Assembly: GCA_964410065.1 (NCBI GenBank)
Contig: CAYPFO010000010.1
Location: forward strand, 1-64,000
Origin: Serpens sp964410065
GTDB taxonomy: Bacteria; Pseudomonadota; Gammaproteobacteria; Pseudomonadales; Pseudomonadaceae
DNA length: 64,000 nt
Direction: 5' to 3'
Each line of letters opens with the position of its first letter. Positions within the stretch are counted from its first letter, which is position 1. Under the pieces are notes generated by a model, which worked only from the letters and a program-made list of their open reading frames with translations, did no database searches and had not been told where the DNA came from. The position numbers were made by a program, and so were the translations under genes. Below are positions 7,798 to 14,112 of this stretch, in pieces.

Positions 7798-8709
7798 ATG
7801 AAAGCGCCCCGCGTAACCCTGGACCAATGGCGCACCCTGCAAGCGGTGATTGACCATGGCGGTTTCGCCCAGGCGGCCGAGGCACTGCACCGTTCGCAAT
7901 CTTCGGTGAGCTACACGGTGGGTCGCATGCAGGAACAGCTCGGCGTGCCGTTGCTGCGTATCGAAGGCCGCAAGGCGGTGCTCACTGATGCTGGCACGGT
8001 ACTGCTGCGGCGGTCGCGGCAATTGATCAAACAGGCCAGCCAACTGGAAGACCTGGCCCACCATATGGAACAGGGGTGGGAAGCCGAGGTACGCCTGGTG
8101 GTGGATGCCGCCTACCCGAGCGGGCGCATCGTCCGCGCACTGGCTGACTTCATGCCGAAAAGCCGTGGCTGCCGGGTGCGCTTGCGCGAGGAAGTCTTGT
8201 CTGGAGTCGTTGAAGTGCTGCAGGAAGGCACCGCCGACCTGGCCATTACCGGCCTGGAAATTCCCGGCTACCTGGGCAGCGAGCTGGGCAGCGTGGAATT
8301 CGTCGCCGTGGCCCATCCCGAGCATGCCTTGCACCAAGTGGCGCGCAGCCTGAATGCCCAGGATCTGGAAAGCCAGATGCAGATCGTGATTCGCGACTCC
8401 GGTCGCGAGCAACCTCGCGACATCGGCTGGCTCGGCGCCGAACAGCGCTGGACAGTCGGCAGCCTGGCCACCGCCGCCACCTTCGTCAGCCGAGGCTTGG
8501 GCTTTGCCTGGTTGCCGCGCCCGCTGATCGCACGTGATCTGCATGAAGGCCGGCTCAAGCCTTTGCCCCTGGAACAGGGCCGCACCCATACGCCACACTT
8601 CAAGCTGTTCGCCAACAAAGACAAACCCCTCGGCCCGGCGACTCAGATCCTCGTGGACTCGATCAGAAACTGTGCCGCCCCCGACCCGAGCGAGGAATGC
8701 ACGGAATGA
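7798..8709 (+). CDS. LysR-family transcriptional regulator
   Basis: A 303-residue regulator with an N-terminal winged helix (about residues 6-65). The recognition region is GGFAQAAEALHRSQSSVSYTV, followed by LGVPLLRIEGRKAVLTDAG. A LysR-type effector domain covers about residues 90-295. ATG 7798 follows GAGGATTCGAGG. It is divergent from the small secreted gene on the minus strand, which is the usual place for a LysR target. The effector is unknown. Confidence 0.93.
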   Translation: MKAPRVTLDQWRTLQAVIDHGGFAQAAEALHRSQSSVSYTVGRMQEQLGVPLLRIEGRKAVLTDAGTVLLRRSRQLIKQASQLEDLAHHMEQGWEAEVRLVVDAAYPSGRIVRALADFMPKSRGCRVRLREEVLSGVVEVLQEGTADLAITGLEIPGYLGSELGSVEFVAVAHPEHALHQVARSLNAQDLESQMQIVIRDSGREQPRDIGWLGAEQRWTVGSLATAATFVSRGLGFAWLPRPLIARDLHEGRLKPLPLEQGRTHTPHFKLFANKDKPLGPATQILVDSIRNCAAPDPSEECTE

Positions 8710-8792
8710 TCTGAAGCGCGCCTCTTCGCATAACCTGTCACAGCCACTATCCTCGCCCCGGATCTTTTCCCTTCCTCAAGGATTGCCAGACC

Positions 8793-9347
8793 ATGCTGAG
8801 AAAACTTGTCCTTACTACCTGCGCCCTGCTGTTCGCCACCAGCGTGCTGGCCGCGGAAAAACCCCGCGTGCTGCTGACCACCAGCCTGGGTGAAATCGAA
8901 ATCGAACTGCAGGACGACAAAGCGCCAATCAGCGCGCAGAACTTCCTCGCCTATGTGGACAGCGGCTTCTACAACGGCACCATTTTCCACCGGGTGATCC
9001 CGGGTTTCATGGTTCAGGGTGGCGGCTTCGATGCCACCATGAAGCAAAAGCCCACCCAGGCGCCGATCAAGAACGAAGCCGACAACGGCCTGCGCAACGA
9101 GCGCGGCACCCTGGCCATGGCCCGTACCCAGGCGCGCGACTCGGCCACCAGCCAGTTCTTCATCAATCACAAGGACAACACCTTCCTTGACCACGGCAGC
9201 CGAGACTTCGGTTATGCCGTGTTCGCCAAGGTGGTGCGCGGCATGCCGGTGGTCGACCAGATCGCCCAAGTGCCGACCGGCAACCGTGGCATGCACCAGG
9301 ACGTGCCGCGCGAAGCCGTGGAAATCATCAGCGCCAAGCGGCTGTAA
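8793..9347 (+). CDS. ppiA: Periplasmic cyclophilin-type peptidyl-prolyl isomerase
   Basis: 184 residues with a signal peptide (MLRKLVLTTCALLFATSVLAA) and a single cyclophilin domain. Diagnostic segments are NFLAYVDSGFYNGTIFHRVI, GFMVQGGGF, LAMARTQARDSATSQFFIN and FGYAVFAKVVRGMPVVDQI. It catalyses prolyl cis-trans isomerisation of envelope proteins. The signal peptide distinguishes it from cytoplasmic PpiB. It appears to be monocistronic. Confidence 0.92.
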   Translation: MLRKLVLTTCALLFATSVLAAEKPRVLLTTSLGEIEIELQDDKAPISAQNFLAYVDSGFYNGTIFHRVIPGFMVQGGGFDATMKQKPTQAPIKNEADNGLRNERGTLAMARTQARDSATSQFFINHKDNTFLDHGSRDFGYAVFAKVVRGMPVVDQIAQVPTGNRGMHQDVPREAVEIISAKRL

Positions 9348-9388
9348 GGCCATGTGTGGGTGAGGCAATGCTTCACCCACTCCTCTGC

Positions 9389-10513
9389 TTACGCCTGCCG
9401 ATACGGTAACAATTCCCGCGCCTCCTCGGCATAGGCCAGCACACCCGGCCGCTCCTCGGCAAGAAAATCCGCCACAGCGGCACGCAGCCCCGAATGGCGC
9501 AGGTAATGCCAGGAATGTGTGATTACCGGCTCGAAACCACGGATCAGCTTGTGCTCACCTTGGGCACCTGCATCGAAACGTTTTAATCCCAAGGCAATCG
9601 CCTGCTCGATGCCCTGATAGAAACAGGTCTCGAAATGCAGCCGGTCGTATTCGGCCAGACACCCCCAATAGCGGCCATACAGGCTGTCGCCATCCATCAG
9701 CGAAAACGCCATGGCCACCGGGCGCGTGCCCTGCAACGCCAGCACCACGCGAATTGCTTCGGGCATGCGCTCGGCCAGCAGACTGAAAAACCCCCGGGTC
9801 AGATAGGGTGCCTGACCGCGCACCTCATAGGTATTGGCGTAGCAGGCATAGACGAAATCCCACTCCGCCTCGCTGAGCTGATGGCCTGCGCGCCAGTCGA
9901 AGTCGATACCCTGGCCGGCCACCTGCTCGCGTTCCTTGCGCAGTTGTTTGCGCTTGCGCGAGGTCAGCGCATCGAGGAAATCCTGGTAATCGCGATAGTC
10001 CCGATTGAACCAGTGGAACTGGCAACCCAGACGCTCCAGCCAGCCCTCGCGACTGCGCAGCAGCGCATCTTCTGCCGGCGTGGTGAAATTGATATGCCAG
10101 CCGGATAGCCCACGCTCCGCCAGGGAACCAGTCATAGCGTCCAGCACATCGGACAGCGCCCCCGGTTCGCCCAGTAAGCGCGCACCGGTGACCGGCGTGA
10201 AGGGCACACCGGTCAGCCATTTAGGGTAGTAGGCAATACCGGCACGCTGGCACGCATCAGCCCAGCTCCAGTCGAAGACATACTCACCATAGGAATGCGC
10301 CTTGGCATACAGGGGCAATGCAGCCAGCAGGCGGCCCTGGCCGTCTTCCAGCACACGATGCGCCGGCTTCCAGCCCGTTCCGGGCCCGACACTGCCGCTG
10401 TCTTCGAGACAACTGAGAAAGGCATGGCGCAAGAACGGCTGGGCGTCGGGCAGCAACGCGTCCCAGGCGGCGGGCGAACATTCATCGAGGCGCGAAAGGA
10501 TTTTGATAGGCAT
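9389..10513 (-). CDS. FemAB/GNAT-like family protein (DUF482)
   Basis: 374 residues starting MPIKILSRLDECSPAAWDAL. Motifs match the conserved family of FemAB-like acyltransferase folds (PF04339): SWADACQRAGIAYYPK, GVPFTPVTGARLL, TSRKRKQLRKER and YGRYWGCLAEYDRLHFETCFYQGIE. The last resembles the GNAT-like substrate cleft. No signal peptide. The open frame extends nine codons further to 10540, but ATG 10513 fits homologues. The reaction is not known; database labels involving peptidoglycan are by fold only. Confidence 0.85.
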   Translation of the reverse strand: MPIKILSRLDECSPAAWDALLPDAQPFLRHAFLSCLEDSGSVGPGTGWKPAHRVLEDGQGRLLAALPLYAKAHSYGEYVFDWSWADACQRAGIAYYPKWLTGVPFTPVTGARLLGEPGALSDVLDAMTGSLAERGLSGWHINFTTPAEDALLRSREGWLERLGCQFHWFNRDYRDYQDFLDALTSRKRKQLRKEREQVAGQGIDFDWRAGHQLSEAEWDFVYACYANTYEVRGQAPYLTRGFFSLLAERMPEAIRVVLALQGTRPVAMAFSLMDGDSLYGRYWGCLAEYDRLHFETCFYQGIEQAIALGLKRFDAGAQGEHKLIRGFEPVITHSWHYLRHSGLRAAVADFLAEERPGVLAYAEEARELLPYRQA

Positions 10514-10591
10514 GCCGGCAGTCTGGCGAAAGCCCGGCACAAATAAAAGCAGCCAGGCCTGCCCCGATGAGTGCTCAGCGGGCTTCAGGCA

Positions 10592-10616
10592 TAAAAAACC
10601 CCGCCGAAAGCGGGGA
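10592..10616 (-). terminator. Terminator of the DUF2057 lipoprotein gene
   Basis: Read on the minus strand: CCCCGCTTTCGGCGGGG followed by six T. It lies about 95 bp past the stop at 10709. A second small GATGGCG-N4-CGCCATC hairpin (10653-10672) lies between. Confidence 0.85.
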
Positions 10617-10708
10617 AAGGAGCATAGGGTCAGAGCCTACTGCGAGGCCATGACGATGGCGTTACCGCCATCGTTGCGGATTTCCCGCCATGAGTATCGC
10701 GCGACTTA

Positions 10709-11413
10709 CTACTGCTGCGCCCACTTCAGGAACGCCGCTCGGCTTTCCGGACTGAGCAGCAACCACAGTTGCTGCAGGGTGTTCAGGGTCGCGTCATTGT
10801 GCGGCAGAGCCTGAGTAGGCGTTGCCGCACTGGAAGGGACAGGCATCGCTGCGGCTGCGCTCGGCTGCGCGCTATTTATCGGCTCGACCGTGGATTGTGT
10901 GTCGGTGGCGGAAGAACCGCCTCCTAGCAATTGGTTAATTGCAGAGACCGGTTTTAGGCCCACCTCGGTGGCGACACGCTCCCCGGTACGCTGATTGATT
11001 GCCCACCCCGCAAAAGTATCCACCATGGCCTGGGCCTCTTGCAGGTTGCCCGGTTCGTCGTACTCCAGCTTCCAGACATCACCGGCACGTCCTTCCAGGC
11101 TGTACACCGCACTGCGCGTGCGTACGACTTCATGACTGAGACCACCGCCAATATCGAAGCCGTTCTTGTAATAGGCATTGATGCGGTATTCGCCTGGTTG
11201 CAGATGCAACGTCTTGTTAGCGGTACCGAACAGGGCATTGGCTGAAGGTACTGGCTGGCCGTTGATGGTCAGCACTTCCAGCTCGTTGGGCACCTCAACG
11301 ACCAGCACTTGCGACTGCGGCAATTCCGAGCCCGCATACAGTTTCACGTGGGACTGCTGGGCACAGCCTGATAACAGGCCAACAACAAGGGCGACCCCGA
11401 AAAAACCACGCAT
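10709..11413 (-). CDS. DUF2057-type lipoprotein
   Basis: 234 residues with a lipoprotein signal (VALVVGLLSGC, lipidated Cys near residue 18). The N-terminal half has the DUF2057/YccT pattern: a beta strand ELEVLTINGQPV, then LQPGEYRINAYYKNGFD. The middle is Ser/Ala/Pro-rich and low complexity. The C-terminus is a helical segment (LNTLQQLWLLLSPESRAAFL). ATG 11413 sits at the start of the signal; the open frame upstream (GTG) is not needed. Likely an outer-membrane-anchored periplasmic protein of unknown role. Confidence 0.82.
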   Translation of the reverse strand: MRGFFGVALVVGLLSGCAQQSHVKLYAGSELPQSQVLVVEVPNELEVLTINGQPVPSANALFGTANKTLHLQPGEYRINAYYKNGFDIGGGLSHEVVRTRSAVYSLEGRAGDVWKLEYDEPGNLQEAQAMVDTFAGWAINQRTGERVATEVGLKPVSAINQLLGGGSSATDTQSTVEPINSAQPSAAAAMPVPSSAATPTQALPHNDATLNTLQQLWLLLSPESRAAFLKWAQQ

Positions 11414-11525
11414 GAAGACTCCTGGTAACGATAAGCAAACGGGTTGCACGAACTAAAAAGGCAACCACCTTGGGTGAAAACCGAGGCACCAGAATAAGTA
11501 CAAATAATTTCAGTTCGATGACAAA

Positions 11526-11561
11526 TAAAGCCGGGTTGCTCCAAGGAGCAACCCGGCTTCA
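11526..11561 (-). terminator. Terminator of the porin gene
   Basis: A 15-bp perfect stem (AAGCCGGGTTGCTCC / GGAGCAACCCGGCTT) with a 2-nt centre, followed on the minus strand by TTATTTGT. It begins 25 bp after the porin stop. The T-tract is weak but the stem is very stable. Confidence 0.82.
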
Positions 11562-11585
11562 TGTTTCTGATCCCGCTAGGCGAGA

Positions 11586-12650
11586 TTAGAAGTCGTAGCG
11601 CAGTCCCACGGAGAGCCCAGTGGCGTCTTCACCCGCAGCACCGCCCGGCGTGGCAGTGCGAGCCTGGCCCCAGGGGGTTAGCGCAACGTTGTCGTCATTG
11701 CTGACTACCGCATAGTTGGCATAGACGCGAACGGCCTTGTCCAGCTTGTGCTCGACACCGACGACCCACATGTCGGAGTCATAGTTGTCAGCGTCTGCAT
11801 CGCGTGTCATCCACATGGCCTTGACGGCAGTGTTGGCCGCCACCTTGAGTTCGCCACCCAGACCGTAGGTGTCGGAGGTCAGCTGATCTCGGGTGACATC
11901 AGACGTAGCGTCGGTGCCGGTGTAGTCCAGCGTCTGGTAGAAACCGACCACCTTGAAAGCATCGGTCAGCTTGTAGGCGGCAGCAGCACGAATGCCATCA
12001 CGCTCGCCGCGACCCGTGTCTTCCTCAGCCTGCTCGTATGCCAGGGAAGCCTCGAATGGGCCGCCGACATAGTTCAGCGACATGCTGACGGAATCAGTTT
12101 TGAGTGAATCGCCATCAGCATCCACTTGAACCGAATCACCTTCATGTACCGAGTAAGCCAGTTTGGCATTAAAGCCGCTGAAAGTCGGGGTGGTGTACTG
12201 GACCGTGTTGTCATAACGCTCGTCGAAGCGGGCATTGCCAATACGGGTCAGGTTGCGCATATCGCCGACCTGGTCACCGAACAGGTTAGCCGGACCACGG
12301 GCAACCTTGAACGGGCTGTCGAAACGGCCCAACTGGACGGCACCGAAATTTTTGCCGCTCAGCCCGACGAAGGTATCGCGGGTGTTGAAACCATTGCCAT
12401 CACCACCGTTGGTGAAGTTGATTTCCTGCTCAATCTGGAAAAACGCTTTCAGATCCGGGTTGATCTGATGATTGCCTTTGAAACCCAGACGCGAAGAGTT
12501 GCTGGAAATGTTGGTTTCGGAATAATCAGCACCGTCGTCCAGGAAATCGGTTGATACATGAGCGCGACCATAAACAGTGACATCTGCCATCGCCACGGCA
12601 GGCAATACGGCGGCAGCACTAACAACAATCGCAATCAACTTCTTCTTCAT
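11586..12650 (-). CDS. Outer-membrane general porin
   Basis: 354 residues with a signal peptide ending AVAMA and mature N-terminus DVTVYGRAHVSTDF, typical of 16-stranded Gram-negative porins (porin_4/OmpC-like). Later landmarks are SRLGFKGNHQINPDLKAFFQ, FVGLSGKNFGAVQLGRFDSP and an Asp-rich strand-loop pattern. The C-terminal LSVGLRYDF ends in Phe, the outer-membrane insertion signal. It forms a diffusion channel; specificity cannot be read. It has its own terminator and a 344-bp AT-rich upstream region, so it is monocistronic. Confidence 0.93.
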   Translation of the reverse strand: MKKKLIAIVVSAAAVLPAVAMADVTVYGRAHVSTDFLDDGADYSETNISSNSSRLGFKGNHQINPDLKAFFQIEQEINFTNGGDGNGFNTRDTFVGLSGKNFGAVQLGRFDSPFKVARGPANLFGDQVGDMRNLTRIGNARFDERYDNTVQYTTPTFSGFNAKLAYSVHEGDSVQVDADGDSLKTDSVSMSLNYVGGPFEASLAYEQAEEDTGRGERDGIRAAAAYKLTDAFKVVGFYQTLDYTGTDATSDVTRDQLTSDTYGLGGELKVAANTAVKAMWMTRDADADNYDSDMWVVGVEHKLDKAVRVYANYAVVSNDDNVALTPWGQARTATPGGAAGEDATGLSVGLRYDF

Positions 12651-12931
12651 TGGGAAAGCTCCATCGGGTTTGTATAACGTCCCAGCGACCTGAACGTTTC
12701 GTTGTTTCGACCGAAGCGGAGTATGGAAACCCGATGTGACAGAACCCTTGCTGAATTATGAAGATTTAAAGTCAACGGAACTTTTAGTAAAAAACCGAAA
12801 AAACAAAGGGTTGCAGTTGCGAAACCCTAAATGAAGCCCTTCGTACTAAATGGCGTCGCCAAGGCCAGGAAATATTGACAGGGCAGCAGAAGTTGCTCGG
12901 CGGATTGTCGAAGCTTCACAACCTTTTTCGA
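12651..12931. other. Non-coding spacer upstream of the porin gene
   Basis: AT-rich compared with its surroundings (for example 12740-12830) and free of credible reading frames. It must hold the porin promoter on the minus strand, but no box is good enough to name. Confidence 0.5.
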
Positions 12932-12966
12932 CACAAAAAAAAGGGGCGACCGAAGTCGCCCTAAAT
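12932..12966 (-). terminator. Terminator of the CcoM-like microgene
   Basis: On the minus strand: AGGGCGACTTCGGTCGCCCC followed by eight T, 29 bp after the stop codon of the 38-codon gene at 12995-13111. A dedicated terminator supports this being a real transcription unit. Confidence 0.9.
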
Positions 12967-12994
12967 GCCTTGCGTGCTCTTGAAACTGGAAAGA

Positions 12995-13111
12995 TCAGTT
13001 GGCTTTGGTTTTCTTGGCATCTTTCCAGATGAAATATCCGAATCCGGCGCAGAACACGACGCAAAGTCCGACAATCAGGACTCCTGCAACAACTACTTCG
13101 TCGATGTACAT
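12995..13111 (-). CDS. ccoM: 38-residue single-helix membrane protein, candidate cbb3 oxidase subunit CcoM
   Basis: The product starts MYIDEVVVAGVLIVGL, continues as one transmembrane helix and ends GYFIWKDAKKTKAN. This pattern (acidic N-terminus, one helix with GFGYFIWKDA, Lys-rich tail, 36-38 residues) is how I remember CcoM, the fourth subunit of the cbb3-type cytochrome oxidase described in Pseudomonas stutzeri. CcoM stabilises the oxidase. A GGAG ribosome site (TAGGAGACAGGATATG) precedes ATG 13111. A strong terminator follows, and two ANR/FNR-like boxes lie upstream, fitting microaerobic control. ccoNOPQ is not in the window. The coding evidence is strong; the CcoM identity rests on memory of a short sequence. 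Confidence 0.72.
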   Translation of the reverse strand: MYIDEVVVAGVLIVGLCVVFCAGFGYFIWKDAKKTKAN

Positions 13112-13179
13112 ATCCTGTCTCCTAGGCTAGCGCTGTTGCTTTGAATAACTGCAGATTGCCACAAGACGCAGGCCAGCCA

Positions 13180-13193
13180 TTGACGTGGGTCAA
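13180..13193 (-). promoter_or_regulatory. ANR/FNR-like box upstream of the CcoM-like gene
   Basis: TTGACGTGGGTCAA is a perfect palindrome with one substitution per half-site from the ANR/FNR consensus TTGAT-N4-ATCAA. Its centre lies about 75 nt before ATG 13111, a plausible activator position. Confidence 0.6.
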
Positions 13194-13229
13194 CTTTCAA
13201 GCCTGGGTAGCGGCGCAGCCATGTGGAAA

Positions 13230-13243
13230 CTGATCTGAATCAA
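13230..13243 (-). promoter_or_regulatory. Second ANR/FNR-like box
   Basis: CTGATCTGAATCAA matches 9 of the 10 consensus half-site bases of TTGAT-N4-ATCAA. It lies 50 bp upstream (centre to centre) of the first box, in the same non-coding region. No other gene start is close, so the CcoM-like gene is the likeliest target. The rest of 13112-13406 shows nothing else I can name. Confidence 0.5.
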
Positions 13244-13406
13244 GTGATCTCGGTACGGCGCAGGGGCGTGGCCGATTTGGGGCCGACGTTGCGGCGTCCT
13301 GGCAGCCCCTTAGCGACGAGGGCCCCGCTTGCACAGAAGACTCGAGCCCGCCGCACGGACTACGGTGGGAGGCCCGACCTCGGGCCGAAGCTTTTAAACA
13401 AACGCC

Positions 13407-13577
13407 TCAGCGCTTTTTCGGTGTGCCCTTGGGCTTCTTTTGGGCCTTCTTGCCCTTGGGCAACGGCAGGGCTTGCTCGAAGGCCTGACGCATATCGTTC
13501 AGGCGTTTTTCGTGCAGATCATGGATGCGCTTGCCGCGTTCGGCAGTGAAGTCGATCAGCTTGTCGTCTGGATTCAT
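13407..13577 (-). CDS. Small lysine-rich conserved protein, unknown function
   Basis: 56 residues, MNPDDKLIDFTAERGKRIHD onward. A helical, charged N-terminal two thirds (HEKRLNDMRQAFEQALPLP) is followed by a very basic tail (KGKKAQKKPKGTPKKR) that could bind nucleic acid or acidic partners. The start at 13577 is chosen because MNPDD begins the conserved part; the frame upstream is unlike protein. It is downstream of the next minus-strand gene and may share its transcript. The function is unknown. Confidence 0.75.
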   Translation of the reverse strand: MNPDDKLIDFTAERGKRIHDLHEKRLNDMRQAFEQALPLPKGKKAQKKPKGTPKKR

Positions 13578-13684
13578 GGTCAGCTTCAATCGGGTCGGAA
13601 TCGGTGATGCACACCCTGACAGGACGCGCCCGGACAATAATGATGCGTCGTCATGAGTCCCATGACCAGTACAACCGCCGGCCC

Positions 13685-13987
13685 TCAGGCTTTCACATCC
13701 ACCCACAGCCCTTTGCGCGGCAGGTTTTCATCCAGGCTGTACTCGTCCTCAAGCGCCTCGCCAGAGGCCTCGCCCTCGGCCCGGGCTCGCTCGCGCTGTT
13801 GCTGGCGACGGCGCTGTTCCTCGCGCAGGCGCATGGCTGTTTCCTCTGGATCACGTTTGTCCAGAGCAACAGAATTGTCGGCTGAGGTTTCCTGGACCGG
13901 CACCACAGGCGGAACATCGGGGCGGGCCTTGGGTGGGTCCTGCTGGCTGGTGACCGCAACCTGGCTGGGCAAGATCGGCGGAAGCAT
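13685..13987 (-). CDS. Conserved Pseudomonas protein with charged central helix, unknown function
   Basis: 100 residues. The N-terminus is Pro/Val/Gln-rich (LPPILPSQVAVTSQQDPP), the centre is an Arg/Glu/Gln-rich helix (ETAMRLREEQRRRQQQRER), and the C-terminus is LPRKGLWVDVKA. No signal peptide or membrane segment. The ATG at 13987 follows AAGGAGAATCAGCC, a good ribosome site. It is divergent from rapA with a 125-bp spacer. I recall a similar small protein beside rapA in other Pseudomonas; I cannot assign a role. Confidence 0.8.
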   Translation of the reverse strand: MLPPILPSQVAVTSQQDPPKARPDVPPVVPVQETSADNSVALDKRDPEETAMRLREEQRRRQQQRERARAEGEASGEALEDEYSLDENLPRKGLWVDVKA

Positions 13988-14112
13988 GGCTGATTCTCCT
14001 TGTTATCAGTCTGTCGGCAGCAGCCAGTCGGGCTTGAGTGGTCGCTACACTACTCGGAAACCCTCCGCGCTTCCGGTACCATACCCGGCTTTTTCACTCG
14101 ACGGAGACACGC

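Noticed and set aside
12846..13064. 72-codon minus-strand frame overlapping the CcoM-like gene
   Set aside because: It is in another frame of the same strand, runs through the terminator and is Arg/Ser-rich; the 38-codon frame has the ribosome site and membrane helix.
13223..13549. 108-codon plus-strand frame over the ANR-like boxes
   Set aside because: Arg/Pro-rich shadow that runs into the antisense of the Lys-rich small gene, with no ribosome site or motif.
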